Positions 42,522-50,156 of a DNA stretch of 64,000 nt are shown piece by piece. Within the stretch, counting starts at the first letter, position 1; each line of letters opens with the position of its first letter. Source of the stretch: IMCC2047 sp041395865 (GTDB lineage: Bacteria; Pseudomonadota; Gammaproteobacteria; Pseudomonadales; IMCC2047); NCBI GenBank assembly GCA_041395865.1, contig JAWKZQ010000003.1, positions 207,983 to 271,982 on the forward strand. Direction: 5' to 3'. Under the pieces are notes generated by a model, which worked only from the letters and a program-made list of their open reading frames with translations, was not told the origin of the DNA and did no database searches. The translations under genes and the position numbers were made by a program.

Positions 42522-42778
42522 TGATTAATCGTATTCCCTTCGTTTGGCTGCTACTGATTCTGCTCACCATCGGTAGTTATGCCCTGGCTGATAAAAGCAC
42601 GCTTCCCTGGGTTACCGCTGCCATATTGGCGGTCGTTGCAATTAAGGGATACTTAATTGTCGACGGGTTTATGGAGCTCTACGGCTATCGGGGGATATTG
42701 CGTTATGCAATGAACCTTTATTGCCCCATCCTTTGTTTACTCATTTGGGCAATTCTTACCCTGGATTTTATTGGGTGA
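42521..42778 (+). CDS. norF: NorF-like / cytochrome c oxidase subunit IV family small membrane protein
   Basis: An 85-residue protein with three membrane helices (FVWLLLILLTIGSYALA, WVTAAILAVVAIKGYLIVDGFMEL, LYCPILCLLIWAILTLDFI). The AIKGYLIVDGFMELYGYRG loop is typical of the small subunit encoded next to norE. NorEF proteins are not catalytic but raise NO reductase activity. The ATG overlaps the norE stop. No norC or norB gene is in the window, so the reductase, if present, is encoded elsewhere. Confidence 0.8.
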   Translation: MINRIPFVWLLLILLTIGSYALADKSTLPWVTAAILAVVAIKGYLIVDGFMELYGYRGILRYAMNLYCPILCLLIWAILTLDFIG

Positions 42779-42914
42779 GGTGGCGTCCAGAACCTGGCAA
42801 TCCCGAATCCCTGTGCTTGGGGCTTGGAAAAGGAAAAACGTCGAAGAAACAATGGATACTTTCATGGTACAGGTGGAAGACATCAGGCGGTTCGTTTAGC
42901 CAAGGCAACCAGGT

Positions 42915-43640
42915 ATGAAATTAAGAAAATTTCTTAAATTTGAATGGGATGCGATCGCGGGCATCATCGCCGCGGTGGCGGCGATCATCCTGCATTTATT
43001 ACATATCGTCGACGAGCACACCATTTTGCTCATTCTGCTGGCTCTTGTCGGTCTGTTGTTCATCAACTTTCTTCGCCATGCGCAGGCCAACGAGGTTACG
43101 GCAGAGGAGGTCAGCCAAACCGCACATCAAGTTGAAAAACTGCATTCGGCAATCAAGCCTGCAGATGTCGTTCTGATTGGGCCACGCCGTTTGCGCGCCA
43201 CTCACGAAGAATTCCTGCTGAATTTGTGTGGTGAAACAATCTGGTTCAATCTCTGCCTCTCGATGTACAGGACGCAGCCTTTATTCGATGCTTTATTAAA
43301 ACCAGCCCTCGAAAATAAAAAAGTGACATCAATAAAATTTGTGTTGGATAAATGCCAACAAAAGGTCTGGGAGGAAACTGTTTATCCCATGGTTCGGCGC
43401 ACTAATTTTTCCTCAAAAATCCAGGAACCCCAGTGGTGCAGTATTAACAATCCCGTTTCTTTCATTCTTGCCGATAGCCAGGTGAGCGGCGAAACAGAAG
43501 CGTTGCTAAGTTTCTGGGGTGCTCCTTTTATGGCTCAAACCACCGAACACGAGATACCACGTTATATTTTTCATGTGCAGCAGCGGTCAGAGCTGCTCCC
43601 GCATTTGGAGGAGTTGGTAAATACCCTGGGCAGAGCTTAG
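42915..43640 (+). CDS. Membrane-anchored protein of unknown function
   Basis: A 241-residue protein with two hydrophobic segments near the N-terminus (WDAIAGIIAAVAAIILHLLHIV and TILLILLALVGLLFINFL) and a soluble C-terminal domain of about 170 residues. The soluble part contains VEKLHSAIKPADVVLIGPRRLRATHEEFLLNLCGETIWFNLCLSMYRTQPLFDALLKPALENKKVTSIKFVLD, which recalls the layout of phospholipase D-like regulatory domains, but no HxK motif is present. I do not recognise a family with confidence. It follows norF by 136 bases in the same direction. Confidence 0.65.
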   Translation: MKLRKFLKFEWDAIAGIIAAVAAIILHLLHIVDEHTILLILLALVGLLFINFLRHAQANEVTAEEVSQTAHQVEKLHSAIKPADVVLIGPRRLRATHEEFLLNLCGETIWFNLCLSMYRTQPLFDALLKPALENKKVTSIKFVLDKCQQKVWEETVYPMVRRTNFSSKIQEPQWCSINNPVSFILADSQVSGETEALLSFWGAPFMAQTTEHEIPRYIFHVQQRSELLPHLEELVNTLGRA

Positions 43641-43704
43641 CAAGAAGAGAAGGAATGGCTACCTAGCAAATGAGATTGTTGATTTAAACACCTGGGCCAA
43701 CGAC

Positions 43705-43890
43705 ATGCCCGCAGAAAAAACTAAGGTCATTATCAAGACCAGGGACATGGAGCTTGCCCGGCTCGTAATACCGGCAGGTCATGAGTTCAAAGAGCACACA
43801 GTCGCCGGACCCATAACCGTCCACGGCATCAAGGGCAAAAAGGGAGCGGGTGAGCCGCCTGAAAGAGAAGGGCTGGTCGGCTTTTGCTAA
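43705..43890 (+). pseudogene. Truncated cupin-domain gene
   Basis: Sixty-one codons starting KVIIKTRDMELARLVIPAGHEFKEHTVAGPITVHGIKGK, which is the first half of a small cupin (the strand RLVIPAGxExxEHxxxGxITV is typical). The remainder, GAGEPPEREGLVGFC, bears no cupin second motif, and the frame stops. It is probably a fragment or a frameshifted copy, since complete proteins of this type have about 100-110 residues. There is no clear partner gene; it lies 65 bases after the preceding unknown membrane protein. Confidence 0.5.
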
Positions 43891-43938
43891 ACCATAGTGG
43901 GTTACAACATAGAAGTCTGCTCATTAGCTGACAGCAGA

Positions 43939-44619
43939 TTACGGCGGCAAATCCTCAAGTGACAGCAACCCGTTCAAGTCTTCTACAAGAAACTGGCCAC
44001 GCTGGCCGCTGATCAGCCCGGCAGCCCGGTATTTATTTAATAATCGGGATAAGGTTTCCGGCGCAATACCCAGCTGTACAGCGAGCTGCTGACGGTTAAT
44101 TGGTAGCGCCACCGGCAACAACTGTTGCTTGCAACGATCAGCCATCCAGGCCACCAGGCGCCGTCCCGCACTGCTTGTGGAGAGCTGGTCAACCCGATTC
44201 ACCAGAGAAAACAAACGCAGTCCCAAGGTCTCCAGCAACTTGACCGCCACTTCCGGTTTTGCCAGACAAATCCGTTGCAGGGCATTCCTCGGGATGGCGT
44301 AAGCTTCCGTCACCTCATCCGCCCGAGCGTACATCGGATAGCGGCCATGGCACATAAACATTGCGGCTTCTGCAACCAATTGCCCTTGCCTAAGCGTATG
44401 GAAAATCTTCTCTTCACCCTCCGGTGTCCAGCGATATACAGCCACCTGTCCACTCACCAGTAGATAGGTGTATTCCGCCTCGTCCTCAAAACAAAACAAG
44501 TGCTCCCCCGGCGAGTAACGCTTCAGGCTGGATACAGCAGCCAGTGGCTCCAGCTCGGCAGCACTAAGCTCCTGAAACAGGTAATTACGGCGTAAATAAT
44601 CAAACAATGATTTGGACAT
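43939..44619 (-). CDS. Crp/Fnr-family regulator divergent to the ABC/TonB locus
   Basis: A 226-residue Crp/Fnr protein. The sensor barrel (residues 20-125) reads YSPGEHLFCFEDEAEYTYLLVSGQVAVYRWTPEGEEKIFHTLRQGQLVAEAAMFMCHGRYPMYARA, and the helix-turn-helix is INRQQLAVQLGIAPETLSRLLNKYRAAGLI. It lacks the FNR cysteine set, so it probably senses something other than oxygen through Fe-S; a haem- or NO-sensing role like Dnr is possible. A TGTGACAAATGTCA site nine bases before its start codon suggests autoregulation. It is divergent from the importer operon and is its likely regulator. Confidence 0.88.
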   Translation of the reverse strand: MSKSLFDYLRRNYLFQELSAAELEPLAAVSSLKRYSPGEHLFCFEDEAEYTYLLVSGQVAVYRWTPEGEEKIFHTLRQGQLVAEAAMFMCHGRYPMYARADEVTEAYAIPRNALQRICLAKPEVAVKLLETLGLRLFSLVNRVDQLSTSSAGRRLVAWMADRCKQQLLPVALPINRQQLAVQLGIAPETLSRLLNKYRAAGLISGQRGQFLVEDLNGLLSLEDLPP

Positions 44620-44627
44620 GGTGCCTA

Positions 44628-44641
44628 TGTGACAAATGTCA
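44628..44641. promoter_or_regulatory. Crp/Fnr-type dyad between the divergent genes
   Basis: TGTGACAAATGTCA at 44628-44641 contains the dyad TGACA-AA-TGTCA and a full TGTGA half-site. It lies nine bases upstream of the regulator start codon and about 75 bases before the importer operon. It is a reasonable site for the adjacent Crp/Fnr protein, which would link the regulator to both directions. Confidence 0.5.
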
Positions 44642-44673
44642 TTTGGACGGGTGAGATCTGGATAGATAATACA

Positions 44674-44692
44674 TTAAATATTAATCATTCTC
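44674..44692. promoter_or_regulatory. Fur-like box before the importer operon
   Basis: The 19 bases ending ATCATTCTC match the Fur consensus GATAATGATAATCATTATC at 13 positions counted by eye. They lie 23 bases before the start of the substrate-binding protein gene, where a repressor would overlap the promoter. This suggests iron control of the TonB/ABC system, but A+T-rich sequence makes false positives common. Confidence 0.45.
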
Positions 44693-44714
44693 ATTTGCAA
44701 TATAGGCGAAGGTG

Positions 44715-45692
44715 ATGCGTGTATTATTTTTATTGCTTGGTTTGCTGCTGCCTCCATTGACAGCCCAGGCCACTGATGAGGCTCCTCGGCGAGACGAGCT
44801 GATACTGGCAGGCCCCGCGGCAATTGTCAGTTACCCCCTGTTTCGCATGATTGAAAGCGGCGCGTTGGAGGACTATGCCGCCAAGGTGCGTTTCCGCCAC
44901 TGGCAGAATCCTGACCAGTTACGGGCCCTGGTGGTTAGCGGTCAGGCTCACGCCAGCGCCGTTCCCACCAATGTGGCGGCGATGTTCTACAACCGGGGAG
45001 AGTCGGTCAAGTTGCTCAACGTGTCGGTTTGGGGCCTGTTATGGCTGGTGAGCCGCGATCCGCAGGTCACGCGTTTAAAACAGTTGCAAGATCAAGCGCT
45101 ATTGATTCCTTTTCGCAATGATATGCCCGATATCATTTTTCGCCGCCTCAGTGAGGCGATGCAGCTGCCTGCAGATCAAAGCTTCCAAGTACACTATGTC
45201 GCCAATGCCATGAATGCTGTTCAGATGGTAATGGCCGAAAAAGCCAACCATGCTGTGTTACCGGAACCGGCTGTTTCCGTACTACTAATGCGTAATCAAC
45301 AGCGTGGCGATCAACCGCTATACCGGGCCATTGAGCTGAGTGCGCTCTGGGCCGAACAGTTTCCGGAGCAGCCTCACCTGCCTCAGGCCGGGTTAATGGC
45401 AACCCGACTGCTGGCCGGGCAGCCACAGTTGCAACAAGCAATCTCCGTCGCCTACACAGAGGCAGCCGGTTGGTGTCAGGAGCATATTGATGAATGTGCC
45501 CAATTGGCTCACAAGTACTTGCCTCAGACGCCCGTTAAAGCGGCCATCGAAGCATTACGCCACAACGGCCTGAAAAGCCGGTCGGCTAGCGAAGTGCGTG
45601 GTGAGCTGGAAGCCTTTTTCCGTCAAGTTGCCAAACTGGACCCAAACAAGATCGGTGGTCGATTACCGGCGGCAGAGTTTTACGGTCGATGA
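44715..45692 (+). CDS. ABC transporter periplasmic substrate-binding protein (NMT1/SsuA-like)
   Basis: A 325-residue binding protein with a signal peptide (MRVLFLLLGLLLPPLTAQA). The body has the layout of the NMT1/THI5/SsuA group: ELILAGPAAIVSYPLFRMIESGALEDYAAKVRFRHWQNPDQLRALVVSGQAHASAVPTNVAAMFYNRG, then LLIPFRNDMPDIIFRRL and HYVANAMNAVQMVMAEKANHAVLPEPAVSVLL. These motifs resemble nitrate, sulfonate and thiamine-precursor binding proteins, so the ligand cannot be told from sequence. I use the ATG at 44715; a GTG one codon earlier is also possible. The stop overlaps the permease start (ATGA). Confidence 0.85.
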   Translation: MRVLFLLLGLLLPPLTAQATDEAPRRDELILAGPAAIVSYPLFRMIESGALEDYAAKVRFRHWQNPDQLRALVVSGQAHASAVPTNVAAMFYNRGESVKLLNVSVWGLLWLVSRDPQVTRLKQLQDQALLIPFRNDMPDIIFRRLSEAMQLPADQSFQVHYVANAMNAVQMVMAEKANHAVLPEPAVSVLLMRNQQRGDQPLYRAIELSALWAEQFPEQPHLPQAGLMATRLLAGQPQLQQAISVAYTEAAGWCQEHIDECAQLAHKYLPQTPVKAAIEALRHNGLKSRSASEVRGELEAFFRQVAKLDPNKIGGRLPAAEFYGR

Positions 45693-46459
45693 AAACCACG
45701 AAATACATCCTATTTCCCAGCAGCGGCATTCTGCTGTTATTGCTCGGCTGGCACCTGGCCGCTGAGCAGCTGGGTGAGTTGATTATCGCCACACCCGAAC
45801 AGGCTTACAGAGCCCTGTTGCAACTGCTCAGTGACGCCCAGGCCCGACAACAGATCTGGATTTCATTGCAACGTGTGCTGGTGGGTATTCTACTCGGCGC
45901 CGGTTGTGGTTTTGCGCTCGGTCTGGCAGCAGGCTTCAATGCTACGGTGCGTTTGCTGGTCTCACCGCTGCGCTGGTTATTGATGTCGATTCCCCCTGTG
46001 ATTCTGGTCGTCCTGGCGATGCTCTGGTTTGGGCTTGGAAATGAGATGGTGATTTTTATCACCGTCGTGCTGTTGGCGCCGGGCATCTATGTGAATACCG
46101 AAAAGGCAATTCGCGCCATCGATCCGAGATTGCAGGAGGTGGTTCGCGTCTACCAGTTTTCTCTGTGGCAGCGCCTTAACCGCTTTTACATTCCAGCTAT
46201 TGCCGCGCCGCTCTGTGCCGCTTTGCTGATCGCCCTTTGTAATGCGGTGCGAATTGTGGTGCTGGCAGAAGTGCTGGGCAGCGAACAGGGCATAGGGTAC
46301 GCCATCGCCACCGCGCGCAGTAATTTCGACAGCCATCAACTCTACGCCTGGGTGCTGCTGGTACTGTTACTGGTCGCTCTGCTCGAATGGTTGTTGCTGC
46401 AACCACTGCAGCATCGCCTCACCCGCTGGCAGCAGGAGCCTGCTTATGCTGCGACTTGA
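45689..46459 (+). CDS. ABC transporter permease (SsuC/TauC-like)
   Basis: A 256-residue permease with six predicted membrane helices. It has a start typical of the SsuC group (ILLLLLGWHLAAEQLGELIIATPEQAYRALLQLLSDAQARQQIWISLQRVLVGILLGAGCGFALGLAAG) and the EAA-like loop ERA...AIDPRLQEVVRVYQFSLWQRLNRFYIPAIAAPLCAAL. It forms the channel of the importer with the ATPase, whose gene overlaps its 3' end by 14 bases. The overlaps on both sides show the three genes are one translational unit. Confidence 0.9.
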   Translation: MKTTKYILFPSSGILLLLLGWHLAAEQLGELIIATPEQAYRALLQLLSDAQARQQIWISLQRVLVGILLGAGCGFALGLAAGFNATVRLLVSPLRWLLMSIPPVILVVLAMLWFGLGNEMVIFITVVLLAPGIYVNTEKAIRAIDPRLQEVVRVYQFSLWQRLNRFYIPAIAAPLCAALLIALCNAVRIVVLAEVLGSEQGIGYAIATARSNFDSHQLYAWVLLVLLLVALLEWLLLQPLQHRLTRWQQEPAYAAT

Positions 46460-47096
46460 TCAAGTGACCCTTGCGCCAGGCGGCAATCCAGTGCTGGTGG
46501 ATTTCAATTTCGTTCTTAAGCCCGGTGAACGTGTTGGCCTGATTGGACCCAGCGGAGTAGGGAAAACTAGTGTGCTACAGGCGATTGCCGGCTTGTTGCC
46601 GATCCGTGTCGGTAAACACGAAAACAGTTTTCAGCGCATCGGTTACGTGTTCCAGGAGCCGCGCCTGCTGCCATGGCTTAGCGTCATCGACAATATTGTC
46701 TTGCCGCTGCAGGCTCGGGGTTTGAGCAGGAAGCTGGCGCGTGCACAGGCTGAGGCCTGGCTACCGCACCTGAATTTGCCCATGCAGCGGGCAGGTACGT
46801 ATCCAGCTTCCCTGTCCGGCGGCATGGCGCAAAGGGTTTCTCTTGCTCGGGCGTTCGCCCTGCAGCCGGACCTGCTACTGCTGGATGAGCCCTTTAGCGC
46901 TCTGGATCCTGCCCTGCGCCAGGAGTTGACTGAGCTCTGCGATCGCCTGCTACAGAATCTCAACTGCGCCTTGGTTTACGTCAGTCACCATCCTGATGAA
47001 TTGCAGGCTCTAACCCAGCGCTGTCTGCTGCTGGAGAATAAAACCAGTCACCGGCTAGTTGAGCCGATCGGCGATGTCCTGCTTGACCCAATGTAG
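46446..47096 (+). CDS. ABC transporter ATPase (SsuB/TauB-like)
   Basis: A 216-residue ATPase. Walker A is GLIGPSGVGKTSVLQ, the Q-loop VFQEPRLLPWLSVIDNI, the signature LSGGMAQRVSLARAFALQPDLLLLDEPFSALDP with Walker B, and the H-loop YVSHHPDELQALT. Members of this type accept nitrate, sulfonates, or pyrimidine-type solutes. The protein is short at the C-terminus, as in SsuB. It overlaps the permease gene and is followed 25 bases on by a CopD-like gene. Confidence 0.92.
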   Translation: MLRLDQVTLAPGGNPVLVDFNFVLKPGERVGLIGPSGVGKTSVLQAIAGLLPIRVGKHENSFQRIGYVFQEPRLLPWLSVIDNIVLPLQARGLSRKLARAQAEAWLPHLNLPMQRAGTYPASLSGGMAQRVSLARAFALQPDLLLLDEPFSALDPALRQELTELCDRLLQNLNCALVYVSHHPDELQALTQRCLLLENKTSHRLVEPIGDVLLDPM

Positions 47097-47121
47097 ATAA
47101 CCCATTGAGAGAGAGTTACTT

Positions 47122-47562
47122 ATGAGCTACGGCTTGGTACATACCCTGCATCTGTTGCTGGCCTTTGTTTTCATCGGAGCGGTGTTTTTCGAAGTCCTGA
47201 TTCTGGAAAGCGCCCGCACCAGAGTTCCAAAAGAGTCGATGCGCGCTATCCAGCAGGGCATCATGCAGCGTGCCCGTCGCCTGATGCCGCCGGTGGTGCT
47301 GTTCATATTTATTTCGGGTGGCTACATGGCCTGGTTGCATCTCGGCGGGCTGGAATCCTTGTTCCAGACCAGCTTCAGCACCCTGCTGACATTAAAAATC
47401 GCCATCGCCATCAGCGTGCTGATCCATTTCATCTGCGCCATGTCGCTCTCCCTGCGTAACCGGATGACTTCATTTCGTTTCAAATTCATTCACCTCAGTG
47501 TCTTCTGCCACATGGTTCTGATCGTCCTGCTGGCAAAGGGCATGTTCTACATCACCTGGTAG
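47122..47562 (+). CDS. CopD-like four-helix membrane protein
   Basis: A 146-residue membrane protein with four helices: LVHTLHLLLAFVFIGAVFFEVLIL, RRLMPPVVLFIFISGGYMAWLHL, FSTLLTLKIAIAISVLIHFICAMSL and FIHLSVFCHMVLIVLLAKGMFYITW. Histidines lie in helix 1 (VHTLH), helix 3 (IHF) and helix 4 (IHL, CHM), an arrangement seen in CopD/haem-binding quartets that could hold haem b or copper. The proposal that it binds a cofactor is inference. It lies between the ABC importer and the TonB receptor, in the same operon (25-base gaps), with a ribosome site GAGAGAG. Confidence 0.7.
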   Translation: MSYGLVHTLHLLLAFVFIGAVFFEVLILESARTRVPKESMRAIQQGIMQRARRLMPPVVLFIFISGGYMAWLHLGGLESLFQTSFSTLLTLKIAIAISVLIHFICAMSLSLRNRMTSFRFKFIHLSVFCHMVLIVLLAKGMFYITW

Positions 47563-47587
47563 CACCTTCTTTATAGGAGTAACTGAT

Positions 47588-49633
47588 ATGTATCGAGTCC
47601 CCACCACTTGCCTGTGGCTGGTTGTCGGCCTGGCAATACAGCCAACCCTGGCCTCTGCCATGGAAACCATCGAGGTTACAGCCCCTATTGAAAAGCAACA
47701 GGGGCATGCGGTGGCCGCCGAATTGCAGCAAACCGCCGGTGGTACAAACCTGATCACACCGCAACAGGAATCTCGCCTGAGCACCCTCAGCGATGCGCTA
47801 AACTACCAGCCTGGTCTTGTGCTACAGGATTTTTTTGGTGGCATCGATCAACCCCGCCTGAATATTCGTGGATCAGGTATTCAGAGTAATCCGGTTAATC
47901 GTGGTGTACTGTTGCTGCAAGATGGTTTGCCGCTTAACGAAGCGGACGGTTCCTTTGTGATCGGCACCCTTGAGCCACGGGACAGCGCTCTGATCGCTAT
48001 CCGCCGTGGTGCGAATGCCCGTGAGGCTGGGGCTATCACCTTGGGCGGCAGCCTTAATTTCATTCCGCAATACGGTGGCAGTGAGCAACATCGCATTCGG
48101 TTTGAGGCGGGTAGCTACGAGCGTTATGGTGGGCAGGCGATCCTGAATCACAAGCTGACAAACGGTGATTTCCATCTTAGCGCCAGCGCCGACAGCTACG
48201 GCGGTTTCCGTCACCATTCCGAAGGCAAGCGCCAAGCGCTGCATTCCAATGTCGGTCTGCAACTTTCCGATGAGCTGTACAGCCGTTTCTATCTGAGCTA
48301 CACCGACCTGGCGTTCGATATTCCTTTCGTTGTGCCCAAAGACCGGGTCACCAGCGATCCCAAAGGCGTGATGGGTGACGGGAATACGCCGCTGGACAAT
48401 CTGCTGAACGTGTACAAACGCGATCCGTATCGCGAAACCGAACAACTTCGCCTCGCTAATAAAACACAATGGCAAACTGGCGCTGACAGGCTACATACGC
48501 TTGGGATTTATGCGCAGCAAACGGACGATATCTTTACCGACCCGCTCAGCCATGCGGATACGCAAAGCGATACCCTGGGGCTGTTGTGGGAATATGATTT
48601 CAAACTGGGAGCTACAGAGCTGCAATTGGCAGCCAGCCTGGATTACAGCGACATGCAGCGGAACTATCATGCCAACAATCCGGCTAATGGCAGCAAACTG
48701 CAGCAGTTTGGCGACCTGGATATGGAAGCTGCCAATAATAACCTGTCGCTGTTGATTCATCACCCTTTTAACAAACGCTTATCATTGGACAGCCAGTTGC
48801 GCTGGAACCGCGCTTGCCGAGACGTGCTGAACCGACTCAACAACGACGAGCTTGACCAATGCTGGAATGAAGGGAATATCAGTATCGGGCTTAATTTCCG
48901 AGCAACGGAAAATCAGCGTTGGTTCGCCAATCTCAGTACGTCCAGCGAGGCCCCCACGTTCTGGGAAATCACTGCGGTTACGGTTGCGCCAAACAACCCG
49001 GCGATGGCGGTTCTTGCCTTGACCGATTTGGAGCTGCAACAGGCCGTAACCCTGGAGGTGGGAGGGCAGGGGTATATCAATGATTACCTCAACTGGGACC
49101 TCGCCATCTATCGCAGCGAGCTGGAAAATGAGCTGATTTCCAGCGCCGATATGGTCGGAGGCCGTGGGCTCACCAGAAATTACAGCGACGACACCATTCA
49201 CCAGGGAATTGAACTGGGTCTGCAGGGAGGCGATCAATTACACTACCGGATGGCCTGGAACTACAGCGACTTCCGCTTCGATGGCGGTATCTACGACAGT
49301 AACCGAATTGCCGGCATTCCCGAGCACCTGATCACTGCGGAGCTGGGTTACCGTTGGCATAGCTTGGATATCAGCGCCAATCTGCGCTGGTTGCCAAGCG
49401 ATACCCAGGTGGATCATGCCAACAGCCTGGAACAGGACAGCTATGCCCTGTGGGGCCTTGAACTCGACTATGCGGCGGCAGCCGAGTGGCGGGCCTTTGT
49501 CCGGGTGGACAATCTGCTGGATGAGGAATACGCCTCAGCCTTTGTGATCCGCAACCAGTCCGGGGCTAACCAGCCCAGCTTTCTGCCGGGCAATGGCCGC
49601 AGTATCAGTGCCGGTGTTCAGTTTCTCTTCTGA
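47588..49633 (+). CDS. TonB-dependent outer-membrane receptor
   Basis: A 681-residue receptor. The signal peptide is TCLWLVVGLAIQPTLASA, followed by a TonB-box-like ETIEVTAP. The plug domain has LSTLSDALNYQPGLVLQDFFGGIDQPRLNIRGSGIQSNPVNRGVLLLQDGLPLNEADGSFVIGTLEPRDSALIAIRRGANAREAGAITLGGSLNFIP. A beta-barrel of about 22 strands ends in the expected aromatic SAGVQFLF. Two cysteines in the barrel (RACRD, DQCWN) are spaced to form a loop disulfide. The substrate cannot be named; the context of an ABC importer, a Fur-like box and a Crp/Fnr regulator points to a metal, metallophore, haem-like or organosulfur compound. Confidence 0.9.
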   Translation: MYRVPTTCLWLVVGLAIQPTLASAMETIEVTAPIEKQQGHAVAAELQQTAGGTNLITPQQESRLSTLSDALNYQPGLVLQDFFGGIDQPRLNIRGSGIQSNPVNRGVLLLQDGLPLNEADGSFVIGTLEPRDSALIAIRRGANAREAGAITLGGSLNFIPQYGGSEQHRIRFEAGSYERYGGQAILNHKLTNGDFHLSASADSYGGFRHHSEGKRQALHSNVGLQLSDELYSRFYLSYTDLAFDIPFVVPKDRVTSDPKGVMGDGNTPLDNLLNVYKRDPYRETEQLRLANKTQWQTGADRLHTLGIYAQQTDDIFTDPLSHADTQSDTLGLLWEYDFKLGATELQLAASLDYSDMQRNYHANNPANGSKLQQFGDLDMEAANNNLSLLIHHPFNKRLSLDSQLRWNRACRDVLNRLNNDELDQCWNEGNISIGLNFRATENQRWFANLSTSSEAPTFWEITAVTVAPNNPAMAVLALTDLELQQAVTLEVGGQGYINDYLNWDLAIYRSELENELISSADMVGGRGLTRNYSDDTIHQGIELGLQGGDQLHYRMAWNYSDFRFDGGIYDSNRIAGIPEHLITAELGYRWHSLDISANLRWLPSDTQVDHANSLEQDSYALWGLELDYAAAAEWRAFVRVDNLLDEEYASAFVIRNQSGANQPSFLPGNGRSISAGVQFLF

Positions 49634-50156
49634 GTTACCAGCGAGGCATGTAAACGCTGTGAGCGGGTCTGACTAAAGAGGGCCTGCCGGCTAACTCGAG
49701 CCCAAAACTGTTACGACGTTGCAGTGGCAGAACATTTTTTCAGCCACTGCCAGGTGGGGGTGGTTTCAGAAGCTGTCATAATGTTTAGCGTAATGTTGGC
49801 GGCTTGATGAAATCGAACAAAATATTTCACTTAAAACTCACCGGTAAGGCATTGAAATAAAACAATATCACTGCCTCTGTCAGGTGTTTATACCGACGCA
49901 ATGTCGCCTTTGTTGCCACTAAGCAAAGGGATGTGTGCCATGTCATCTATTTGCATTGTTTCAGCATAGCTGCAAGCGTGCGATACACATACGAATAGCT
50001 GAACCTGATAAAATTACGTCACCTATTCCGCTGATTGATTAAAGTGAGGACAGCACGCTGGCCATCGGCATACCACTGGCTTATGGTATTGGAGGCTCTA
50101 ATCTTCGCTTCCTTATTTTGATACCGCTTAAGTAAGACGATAAGGGACATCATGCT
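49634..50156. other. 523-base gap with one hairpin, before relA
   Basis: No convincing gene. A hairpin at 49721-49750 pairs GCAGTGGC (49721-49728) with GCCACTGC (49743-49750) around a loop containing TTTTTT; it is 88 bases after the receptor stop and could end that transcript. The remainder holds only short frames. An AAGGGA ribosome site stands before the relA ATG. Confidence 0.5.
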
